From Pseudoalteromonas sp. MSK9-3 (GTDB lineage Bacteria; Pseudomonadota; Gammaproteobacteria; Enterobacterales; Alteromonadaceae): 64,000 nt of DNA. The position numbers and the translations under genes are program-made. The stretch covers positions 1-64,000 of the forward strand of contig NZ_MIET01000026.1 in assembly GCF_003590335.1 (NCBI RefSeq). Reading direction: 5' to 3'. This document shows positions 48,010-54,635 of this stretch, one piece after another; the stretch's first letter is position 1; each line of letters starts with the position of its first letter. The notes under the pieces were generated by a model. That model was given only the letters and a program-made list of their open reading frames with translations, was not told the DNA's origin and did not search any database.

Positions 48010-48215
48010 GAACTTTTTCCCAAAGTATGTGCATAGAATTCTTATTCTTATCATGCAAGGTAGCAGCACCATTTGAGCACAATGGACCCATAATGTTAAG
48101 CAGTAACTGTTACGAATTGCTACAAATTATGAATGATTGTAAATACAACTTGCGTATAATTTGCTTGTTAAATCGCCAACCAGTTCATATTAAATAAGTT
48201 ATCGGCAAAAGTAGC

Positions 48216-48245
48216 TTGAGCATTAGCATTACTTTCCGCTATACT
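48216..48245 (+). promoter_or_regulatory. Probable ssrA promoter
   Basis: TTGAGC (48216-48221), 18-bp spacer, TATACT (48240-48245), about 30 bp before the mature tmRNA 5' end, leaving a short precursor leader for RNase P. Confidence 0.6.
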
Positions 48246-48274
48246 GGCCCCACTTCACTGAATGAACATATTCA

Positions 48275-48631
48275 GGGGCTGATTAGGATTCGACGGGATT
48301 CCAGAAGCCTAAGGTGCATGTCGAGGTGCGGCTGGCCTCGTAAAAAAGCCGCAATTAATGTAATCGCAAACGACGATAACTACTCTCTAGCGGCCTAATA
48401 GCCCGCTAGCACTCCTCCATGAAATTCTTGTGGTTCTGGTTCTGGAGTGTCACCCCACACAAGATCGCTACGGAAACCCTGGCCGGGGTTGAAGGGCTAA
48501 AACTAAGCGGCCTCGCCTTTACTTATCGTGTACGTCCGAGATTTAAAGGTTAACCAAAAGACGATACTAAACATGTAGGACCGAAGGTCGACGCTTTCCG
48601 GACGGGGGTTCAAATCCCCCCAGCTCCACCA
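48275..48631 (+). ncRNA. ssrA: tmRNA
   Basis: 357 nt, standard one-piece tmRNA. 5' GGGGCTGATTAGGATTCGAC pairs with the 3' CAGCTCC, and CCA is encoded at 48629-48631. The tag frame (48366-48398) reads ANDDNYSLAA then TAA, a variant of the E. coli ANDENYALAA tag. The T-arm (GGGGGTTCAAATCCCCC) is intact. It releases stalled ribosomes with SmpB. The last 44 bases lie inside an exact repeat found again at 55723, so the 3' end was rebuilt by an integrated element. Confidence 0.97.
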
Positions 48632-48654
48632 CTTTAAAGTGTTATAAAACAGCC
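48588..48654 (+). repeat. attL: left 67-bp direct repeat at the ssrA 3' end
   Basis: The 67 bp covering the last 44 bases of ssrA plus 23 bp downstream are repeated without mismatch at 55723-55789. tmRNA 3' ends are common integrase targets, and the repeat flanks about 7.07 kb of accessory DNA. Confidence 0.9.
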
Positions 48655-48685
48655 TGTTAGAGAGAAATCTTTAACAGGCTATTTT
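48651..48685 (+). terminator. ssrA terminator supplied by the element
   Basis: AGCCTGTTA and TAACAGGCT around a 12-base loop, then ATTTTG. The attR side carries a version with a compensating base-pair change and a better T run. Confidence 0.8.
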
Positions 48686-48830
48686 GTGTCTAAATATCAA
48701 TGTCCACATCTTGACCACATTACTTTTTAAAGACAAAAAACCAGCAAAAAATACGAGCTTTCAAATTAGACTCTAGTATTCCGCTCTCCTCTATTAAAAC
48801 CAAGGCGCTCGACATCAAGTAACCTAAAAA

Positions 48831-49875
48831 TTAAGCCAGTAGTTTTTCACATTGTCGATAGTTAGCTCGCCGTTTTATTTCTAGGCTCGCGCAATAGTTA
48901 TCAAGCTTTTTAGGTCGCCCTACTGCGCCATGGAATACTTTAGTAAATTGCGTGGTGAGTTTTTGCCAGTTTTCTGGGGCGATGTTGAGTCTGTCTAAAA
49001 TTGGAGAGTTGATTGGGCTTATAGCGCCTCGTTTGTCTGCTCGCATACATCGGCCTGTTAACTCTACCAGTTCTAAATAGGACTTTAATTCAAAGGGTAA
49101 ACCTTTAGGCATATGTTTTCTGGGGCTGCCTGCAAAACGTGCTAAGTGTTTAGGTTGTTTACCTTCTTTGGCATGTTCACAGCGGGTTTTAACACTGGTG
49201 TAGTCTGACGCTTCGGGTGTCTCAACCATTTTGGCTCTGATTGGGTTTAAATCAACATACGCCATGCAGGCTGCTAGTGCCGCTTCATCAAGTAAAGCTT
49301 GTGATTTAAGACGGCCTTCCCACAAATTAATAAGGAATTAATTTGAATGCCGTTAGGCAGCCCGAAGGGTGAGCGCCATGGATGGCAGCGAATAAAATCG
49401 GTCTTTACAGTTATCTTCTTTATTCGCTTTTCGGGCAATGCTTTCATTCAGTACCCGCATAAACCAACTGATACTCGCTAAACGCTCTCTAAATTGTTCA
49501 ATATCTTTGTTTAAAAAGTATTGCTACGCAGAGTCTAGACGTTCTCCTTGAAGGGACTTATGAGATAGTATGGTGCCTTTAAACAGCTTATGCCATCTGA
49601 TGATAACTGCTTTATCACTCAGCCTATTAGCTTTTACATCATCTACATAAAGTACAATGTGAGTATGGTTACTCATCACTGCATACACACACATCAATAC
49701 AAAATACTTTGGCAAGTTCCAGCAGTTTGTCTTCTATCCACCCTCTTCTGTGTTCGTATGACTGACCTGTTACCTTATCCTCACCACACAAATACGCACG
49801 GCGAACACACCGTGAAATACAATGGTAATATTTGGTATCAGTTAAACTCACTTGTCTTTTTCGTGCTGTAGCCAT
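48831..49875 (-). pseudogene. REP-associated tyrosine transposase (Y1/IS200-like), disrupted
   Basis: Reading from 49875 leftwards: an N-terminal piece (MATARKRQVSLTDTKYYHC), a frameshift near 49690, then the HUH motif piece AVMSNHTHIVLYVD, an in-frame TAG at about 49524, more coding sequence to CKDRF, a 72-bp insertion, and the C-terminal piece WEGRLKSQALLDEAALAA onward to TAA at 48831. Three independent lesions make it non-functional. The conserved FWEGR-KSQALLDEA motif is split exactly at the insertion. This family moves REP sequences in other bacteria. A second, more decayed copy lies at 59462. Confidence 0.88.
49323..49394. repeat. 72-bp REP-like insertion inside the transposase
   Basis: Sequence between codons for DRF and WEGR. 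It includes CAGCCCGAAGGGTGAGCGCC then ATGGATGGCAGCG, a hairpin-rich pattern unlike the surrounding coding sequence, and it adds stop codons. Its length is a multiple of three. Confidence 0.7.
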
Positions 49876-49884
49876 GAAGGAAAG

Positions 49885-49917
49885 CGCCTATCTTTTAAGC
49901 TGAATTTAAAAGATAGG
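49885..49917. repeat. 13-bp perfect inverted repeat upstream of the transposase and phage-like genes
   Basis: GCCTATCTTTTAA and its exact complement around a 7-base loop, centred between the divergent transposase start and the phage-like gene at 49920. Could be the transposase's own hairpin substrate or a terminator/operator. Confidence 0.6.
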
Positions 49918-49919
49918 CA

Positions 49920-50204
49920 ATGAATGAAAAACCGTCAATTTTGAATGGGTGTCGGTGTAAATTTAGTGCTAAAAAAGCACAAGGCGCAAAGCGTTTAACA
50001 CCGATTATTCAAAAGTATGCCCCCGCAGCGCTGGAGATGTTTGGTAACTACAAAGATGAAGTGTTAGCAGCGTTATCTTTTGGTTCATTCACGTTCGGTG
50101 CTGTTAAGCAAATCAAGTCATTAAAAGCGGAAGATGCGAAAGCCAAAACACAAGCTGATCCAGAGCAAGTGAAGGCGGAACTCGATGCCCATGCAGCCCA
50201 TTAA
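49920..50204 (+). CDS. Small protein upstream of the packaging-type ATPase
   Basis: 94 aa, unknown. A basic N terminus (GCRCKFSAKKAQGAKRL) precedes an amphipathic or weakly hydrophobic segment (EVLAALSFGSFTFGAVKQI) and a charged tail (KAEDAKAKTQADPEQVKAE). It overlaps the ATPase gene by 20 bp, so the two are translated together. Size and position fit a small virion or membrane-associated protein of a tailless phage, but this is inference. The start may be altered by the hairpin just upstream. Confidence 0.5.
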   Translation: MNEKPSILNGCRCKFSAKKAQGAKRLTPIIQKYAPAALEMFGNYKDEVLAALSFGSFTFGAVKQIKSLKAEDAKAKTQADPEQVKAELDAHAAH

Positions 50205-50865
50205 TTCAAACAATGAATTGAGTGCGCAAAATGTACTGTATGTGGGAGGCACTGGTTCCGGTAAAAGCAGTGCTGTTAAGATGCTGCATACCACAAAAGC
50301 CACTGATCAGATTGTATTTTGGGACCCACACGAAGATTACACCGAATTTAAAGGCCGTAAGGTTAGGCGTTATCGCTCGTTTGCCAAGTTTTTTGCCGCA
50401 CTTATGGCTGGGCGTAAAACCAAACAAGGCTTTAAAATTGCGCTAACAGTACCAGAGACTCGCAAAAGCTTTTTAAAGTTCTGCGAAATTGTCAAAGGCT
50501 TTGGTAATGGCGAACATGCAAAGCTATTGCACGTTGTATGCGAAGAGGTCCCGCAAGTTACCGAGTCAGTAGGTAAAGAAGTTGGGCCTTATGGCTGGTT
50601 GCTATCAGTTGGGCGTAAGTTTGGCTTTGTTGTGCACTCAGTCGGCCAGCGCGTGGTTGAAATGAGTAAAACCACACTGTCACAGTCTGAATATAAATGG
50701 ATAGGTGCGCAGAAGTCGAAAGCAGATGCCAAGCGTTTTGCAGACGAAGCCGATATACCGATTAAAGACATACTCAATTTAAAGAAACTGGAATACTTTT
50801 TTGTCTCCCCTGGTATTGGGGAATTTACCAAAGGAAAGTTAGTATTCAAGAAAAAAGCCGCGTAA
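50185..50865 (+). CDS. FtsK/HerA-type packaging ATPase resembling PM2 P9
   Basis: 226 aa. Walker A GGTGSGKSS at residues 21-29, FWDPHEDY soon after, and a Walker B-like LLHVVCEEVPQ near residue 118, with the adjacent Glu pair as catalytic base. An arginine-rich middle (GRKVRRYRS) and a conserved end (DIPIKDILNLKKLEYFFVSP) follow. Size and layout match the genome-packaging ATPases of PM2-like corticoviruses and other tailless internal-membrane phages; Zot-type filamentous phage ATPases are the main alternative. A second copy of its last 41 codons lies at 51314. The stop codon is inside a terminator. Confidence 0.7.
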   Translation: MPMQPINSNNELSAQNVLYVGGTGSGKSSAVKMLHTTKATDQIVFWDPHEDYTEFKGRKVRRYRSFAKFFAALMAGRKTKQGFKIALTVPETRKSFLKFCEIVKGFGNGEHAKLLHVVCEEVPQVTESVGKEVGPYGWLLSVGRKFGFVVHSVGQRVVEMSKTTLSQSEYKWIGAQKSKADAKRFADEADIPIKDILNLKKLEYFFVSPGIGEFTKGKLVFKKKAA

Positions 50866-50873
50866 AGCGGCTT
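50851..50873 (+). terminator. Terminator overlapping the ATPase stop codon
   Basis: AAAAAGCCGC, GTAAA loop (containing the stop), GCGGCTTTT. Compact use of sequence, typical of small phages. Confidence 0.75.
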
Positions 50874-50896
50874 TTCATTGACGTATAAAATGTTCC

Positions 50897-51190
50897 TTAA
50901 GAAATCCGTGAACTTACTTCGTCTTTAATATCTTCTTTGATTGCTAATATCTGTTTTCTGCTAGCATTACCCGCGGCTGGGTAATCCAGCGTGCTGTCAT
51001 CAAAGGATACAGGATGGCCATTTTCATCAGGTATGTATCGTTGCGCATCTATTGCATCATTCCTTTCATCTTCATGGTTTATGGCAGTGTTTATTGCTTC
51101 TTCTCTAGGTGTGCCGTTAGCTATTAAAGTAGCCGCTTCTTCTGCTATTGCATCTGTTCTTGCATCTATTGTGTCGAGTTCATCAAACAT
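50897..51190 (-). CDS. Acidic hypothetical protein
   Basis: 97 aa, strongly acidic (MFDELDTIDARTDAIAEEAA, then HEDERNDAIDAQRY). AAGGAATAAACTCATG gives a good ribosome site. It is oriented against the ATPase gene, between the ATPase and its duplicated 3' end. No family recognised; acidity and size would suit an antirepressor, anti-restriction or DNA-mimic protein, but nothing in the sequence proves this. Confidence 0.55.
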   Translation of the reverse strand: MFDELDTIDARTDAIAEEAATLIANGTPREEAINTAINHEDERNDAIDAQRYIPDENGHPVSFDDSTLDYPAAGNASRKQILAIKEDIKDEVSSRIS

Positions 51191-51313
51191 GAGTTTATTC
51201 CTTTGTTAGTCGTAAGGGGCGAATATCTATATATGGTCATTGTTTTCTAAGACAATACTGAAAATGGTGAAAAGTGTTCTGCATTATGTGGATATCAATT
51301 TTTTTGTACTATT

Positions 51314-51439
51314 GCAGATGAGGTTGACATACCCATAAATGACATTCTTAATCTGCAAAAATTGGAGTACTTTTTTAAGTCTCCAGATATAGGAAACTAC
51401 ACAAAAGGAAAGTTAGTATTCAAGAAAAAAGCCGCGTAA
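51314..51439 (+). pseudogene. Second, diverged 3' end of the packaging ATPase
   Basis: In-frame 41 codons and stop encoding ADEVDIPINDILNLQKLEYF and then FKSPDIGNYTKGKLVFKKKA. This matches the end of the ATPase at 50185 with several substitutions, and the same terminator-like sequence follows. Homology begins abruptly at 51314. It marks a recombination or replacement between two related elements. Confidence 0.85.
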
Positions 51440-51468
51440 AGCAGCTTTATGCTTTCTATAATACACAA

Positions 51469-52026
51469 TTAGCCTTGGTAAACTTCCTGATCGAATATAT
51501 TCACAAGTTTAAGATATTCATCTCTGCCTAAAATGGCGGAGCTATCGTTCTCAATTTGGTAAATATACGTTTCATATGGTGTGCCCATATATCCAGCTCT
51601 AAGACCTTTTAATCCAGATTGAATTGTATTGAAATTGAAAAATAATACCGGATGAGATTTAAGGAAGTTGTAGTAGTTGTTTGGGGTGGTATTTAGAATA
51701 TCTTTTTGGATATGCGGGTGAAGCTCAATATAATGAGATATGGTTTTTAGTGCTTCATTGGTACTAGTCATAGTTTGTGATATATGAAACTGATTATGTT
51801 GGGCTTGTACTTGACTAAATAAGAGTTCTTTTTGAGTTACCAAAAGCCGATAAGCTAAAAAAGCAAATATAGCAGAATAAACTCCTCCAAGCGCACTTCC
51901 CATTTCAGCCCAATTTTTATGGCTTGACCAGACACCAAACCCAAACTGAATACCGTATATTATTACAGGAGCTAAAAGTAAACAAAGCAAAACAATACTT
52001 TCGATTTCAGATGTGCTTTTTTTCAA
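51469..52026 (-). CDS. Membrane protein resembling AbiC-type abortive infection proteins
   Basis: 185 aa. Two N-terminal transmembrane segments (SIVLLCLLLAPVIIYGIQFG and ALGGVYSAIFAFLAYRLLV) are followed by a coiled-coil-like stretch (TQKELLFSQVQAQHNQFH) and a soluble tail. Putative phage abortive infection proteins of the AbiC type have this layout (two helices with a glycine-rich second one, then a cytosolic helical domain). The match is by layout and local pattern only. AAGGACAT-type ribosome site is present. It lies in the cargo of the ssrA element. Confidence 0.5.
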   Translation of the reverse strand: MKKSTSEIESIVLLCLLLAPVIIYGIQFGFGVWSSHKNWAEMGSALGGVYSAIFAFLAYRLLVTQKELLFSQVQAQHNQFHISQTMTSTNEALKTISHYIELHPHIQKDILNTTPNNYYNFLKSHPVLFFNFNTIQSGLKGLRAGYMGTPYETYIYQIENDSSAILGRDEYLKLVNIFDQEVYQG

Positions 52027-52162
52027 AAATATGTCCTTATCAATAGTTTTTCAGTTTAATTTAACCTAATAGGTTACCCCTCACAAATTTAATTGACGCT
52101 AACCGAACGCCACCTCTACGTTAAATAGCAACAAAGCAACGTAACGAGAGAACGCCAGAACA

Positions 52163-52303
52163 ATGAATCCAATATATCTAGTCACTGCTGCAAGCTCTGC
52201 CGCCGTTGTGTTTGTTATATGCAAACTAGCAAAAGGACGAGCACATGTTCGGAAGAGCAAGAATATTAACGCCACGGCTGCAAGCCAAAAAACTAAATTT
52301 TAA
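52163..52303 (+). CDS. 46-aa single-span membrane protein
   Basis: Codes for MNPIYLVTAASSAAVVFVIC followed by a basic tail (KLAKGRAHVRKSKN). One transmembrane helix with positive residues after it, the form of small virion membrane proteins in tailless and filamentous phages. It ends at the edge of the palindrome at 52296. Ribosome site is poor, so expression is uncertain. Confidence 0.45.
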   Translation: MNPIYLVTAASSAAVVFVICKLAKGRAHVRKSKNINATAASQKTKF

Positions 52304-52377
52304 CTGACACCCATCCTAAACAGATTGTTTATGTTGGGTTTTTCCTCTCAAAAATCAACAAAATTTTTAGGTGGGTG
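52296..52377. repeat. Left part of a palindromic element interrupted by the IS
   Basis: Left arm AATTTTAACTGACACCCATC. The right arm is TTTTTAGGTGGGTG ending at 52377, and it continues as TGTCAGTTAAAATT at 53865-53878 after the IS. Rejoined, the arms form an inverted repeat of about 20 bp. The element resembles a REP or MITE. Confidence 0.75.
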
Positions 52378-52458
52378 ATGAGATGGACACTCCCAAATCG
52401 GCGTCAATGCGCCAAACTAAAGGTGTGTTTATAACGATAGTTAGTAGGAGCATCCATC

Positions 52459-53496
52459 ATGAATAACGTTAGTATATTAAGCATCGATTTAGCAAAAAAT
52501 GTATTTCAACTTCTTGGAATTGATGAACACGGAAAACCTTGTTTCTCAAAGCGGATTTCTAGAGTAAAACTCCATGAAATAATCCTTAATTTACCGCCGT
52601 GTGAAGTCGTTATGGAGGCTTGTTCGTCCTCTCACTACTGGGGCAGAGTATGTTTAAATTCTGGTCATCAAGTTAATTTAATTCCTGCACAACATGTCAC
52701 CCCATTTGTACGTGGTAACAAAAATGATAAGAATGATTGTTTGGCAATATATGAAGCGAGTAGAAGGCCTAGCATTCGCTTTGTTCCCGTTAAAAGTGAA
52801 CAGCAACAAGCCGTACTTTGTTTACATAGAATACGAGAAAGGCTACTCGGTACTCGCACAGCTTGTATAAATCAAACTCGAAGTTTACTTCTTGAATTTG
52901 GGTTCCACATTCCCAAAGCATACTCTGTATTCAAAAAGCATATTCATGAACTTTTATCACAAGATGTTCAGCCTGTTATTCGCCTCATGTTGTTAGAAGT
53001 ACAACAAGAGTTAGAAAGCTATGATAAAAAAATTAAACTCATGGATACCTTGTTTCAACAAACTAACACCCACAACACCAGTGCAGAAATTATGCAATCC
53101 ATTCCAGGGATTGGCCCTATCATTGCCTCCGCGTTCAGCGCCAGCATCGATAAAGGCCAAGCATTTAAAAGTGCGAAAGACTTTAGCGTCTGGCTTGGCC
53201 TTACGCCTAGGCAATATGCGTCTGGTGAAACAAATCGTTTAGGCACAATTACTAAACGTGGAGATAAATACCTCAGAAAACAACTTATTCATGGTGCTCG
53301 AACTGTTGTAAACCACGCACATAAAAAAGACGATGACCTGAACCTATGGGTCACTGCCATCAAGCAAAGGCGTGGGGTAAATAAAGCAGCGGTTGCAATG
53401 GCACATCGCATGGCAAGGTTAATGTGGATATTACTTCAAAAAAATGAATATTACCGACCCATATGTTCATGCAACCAGGTTCAAGGTAATGCTTAA
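52459..53496 (+). CDS. IS110-family transposase (DEDD recombinase)
   Basis: 345 aa, full length. N-terminal RuvC-like DEDD domain (LSIDLAKNVFQLLGIDEHGK gives the first Asp; later MEAC and KNDKNDC). The C-terminal transposase_20 domain has PGIGPIIASAFSASI and the catalytic Ser region FSVWLGLTPRQYASGE. This family acts with a guide (bridge/seek) RNA encoded at the IS end. It appears intact, so this may be an active IS. Confidence 0.95.
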   Translation: MNNVSILSIDLAKNVFQLLGIDEHGKPCFSKRISRVKLHEIILNLPPCEVVMEACSSSHYWGRVCLNSGHQVNLIPAQHVTPFVRGNKNDKNDCLAIYEASRRPSIRFVPVKSEQQQAVLCLHRIRERLLGTRTACINQTRSLLLEFGFHIPKAYSVFKKHIHELLSQDVQPVIRLMLLEVQQELESYDKKIKLMDTLFQQTNTHNTSAEIMQSIPGIGPIIASAFSASIDKGQAFKSAKDFSVWLGLTPRQYASGETNRLGTITKRGDKYLRKQLIHGARTVVNHAHKKDDDLNLWVTAIKQRRGVNKAAVAMAHRMARLMWILLQKNEYYRPICSCNQVQGNA

Positions 53497-53848
53497 ACAC
53501 CAAGTTAGATTGGCTGGCAGCTCGTAAATGACAAGGGTAACTTAACCCGCGTGGGTGTTGAGAGCACTTGCCAATCGCCTATCATTGTTCGCTACAGTTA
53601 GATGAAAAAAGGCCTAGTCTGCCTATACAAAACCCAGCAAAGGCACGGTATATAAACCGGTTGGGTGTATTCAAATTAGGGTGTATAGGCTCGAAGCTCA
53701 TTAGGGGCACTGAAGTAACAGTTAAGCCCGGATATATGTCAGAGCAACGCTTTATTGCAAATGGGTCAAACGTCAAACAGTGGCAGCGACGAAATGAAAA
53801 AACGAGGTAGTTTATTCTACCCCGCCAGAATTATTTTGTTTGACACAC
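53497..53848 (+). ncRNA. Non-coding right end, candidate bridge/seek RNA region
   Basis: About 350 bp between the transposase stop and the right inverted repeat with no credible gene. In the IS1111 group the guide RNA comes from this end. It contains ATATATGTCAG (53732-53742), identical to the sequence across the right IS/target junction (53860-53870). It also contains GTGGGTG (53551-53557), identical to the last bases of the left target (52371-52377). Confidence 0.5.
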
Positions 53849-53879
53849 TGGGAGTGTCCATATATGTCAGTTAAAATTA

Positions 53880-54128
53880 GGTCCACTATTTAGTGATTGT
53901 AGAAAAGCATTTGAACGTGCAATAAACAAAACCGATATAAACTTACCTACGGGCCAATGCAGCCATGTTTTACGACATACTTTCGCAAGTCACTTTATGA
54001 TGAATGGTGGTAATATCTTAGTACTGCAACAAATACTTGGTCATGCAAAGATTGAGCAAACCATGGTTTACGCGCACTTTGCACCAAGTCATTTAGAAGA
54101 TGCTATTAGGTTTGGACCTCAACTTTGA
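53880..54128 (+). pseudogene. Tyrosine integrase, C-terminal remnant
   Basis: 82 codons in frame to TGA. They include CSHVLRHTFASHFMMNGGN, LQQILGHAKIEQTMVYAHF and HLEDAIRFGP, which supply the HxLR, LGH and Tyr motifs of phage integrases. The N-terminal and core parts are missing; the remnant begins where the palindrome ends. It was probably the integrase that used the ssrA site. Confidence 0.88.
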
Positions 54129-54137
54129 GCTATAAAA

Positions 54138-54596
54138 TTAGGATACTGCTTGTCTTAAAACGATAATTGTACATAGACTAACTTGAATAAAGTTTGTAAC
54201 CAGCATAGACAGAACCAACTTCAAAGCAATAAATTGATATTCTGTAACATATACAGCAATACTTCCGAAAAAAGTTATAAATAAAGACAAAAGGCTAATC
54301 GTATATAAAATAATGAAAAACTTACTGTAACGTTGTGACCATTCCCTGTTACTTTTTTTATCCTTTACACCTAATAGTATTGCTGCCATAGCAGCAAGGA
54401 AGCCCATCATAGTAAAGCTAAAAGCACCAGATACGGTGGCTAGTGTTTCTACTTCAGTTATTTTAAGGCTAATGCCGGTAAGCTCATAAATAAACCAAAT
54501 AATAGGACATATAAATATTGTGAATACAGCTGCTTTCTCTAAACACTTTACTGAATTACCATGATATTGGGTAACGGAACGCTGTATAGGTGCCAT
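54138..54596 (-). CDS. RexB-like four-helix membrane protein
   Basis: 152 aa; lambda RexB is 144 aa. Four hydrophobic segments: about 23-41, 49-76, 92-114 and 118-146. The best local match to RexB covers helix 2 and the loop after it (GAFSFTMMGFLAAMAAILLG, then KDKKSNREW, against GATLSSYAGTMIAILIAALT and GSRTRRLAKIRE in RexB). The next helix starts YSKFFIILYTISLLSLF. RexB is an inner-membrane channel that collapses membrane potential when RexA senses phage growth. It lies 39 bp after the RexA-like gene with a strong AAAGGGGG ribosome site. Divergent homology judged by eye. Confidence 0.65.
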   Translation of the reverse strand: MAPIQRSVTQYHGNSVKCLEKAAVFTIFICPIIWFIYELTGISLKITEVETLATVSGAFSFTMMGFLAAMAAILLGVKDKKSNREWSQRYSKFFIILYTISLLSLFITFFGSIAVYVTEYQFIALKLVLSMLVTNFIQVSLCTIIVLRQAVS

Positions 54597-54635
54597 GGTT
54601 TACCCCCTTTAATAATGATTTAAAAAGAAAAAAGC

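Larger units (their letters stand above)
52376..53866 (+). mobile_element. IS110-family (IS1111 group) insertion sequence
   Basis: Subterminal 13-bp inverted repeats ATGGACACTCCCA at 52383-52395 and its complement at 53849-53861, with 5-7 bp outside on the left and 3-5 bp on the right, the asymmetry known for the IS1111 group. TG is present at both junctions and is probably the shared crossover dinucleotide. One transposase gene and a long non-coding right end. No target duplication, as usual for this family. Confidence 0.85.

Noticed and set aside
48216..48398. 60-codon ORF ending in the tmRNA tag
   Set aside because: It is the tmRNA itself; only the ten-codon tag is translated.
50185..50865. 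Zot toxin of a filamentous phage
   Set aside because: Walker ATPase is shared, but there is no C-terminal transmembrane/toxin domain and the length is too short; packaging ATPase fits better. Not fully excluded.
53568..53810. 80-codon ORF in the right end of the IS
   Set aside because: No ribosome site or family; the region is better explained as the non-coding guide-RNA end of the IS.
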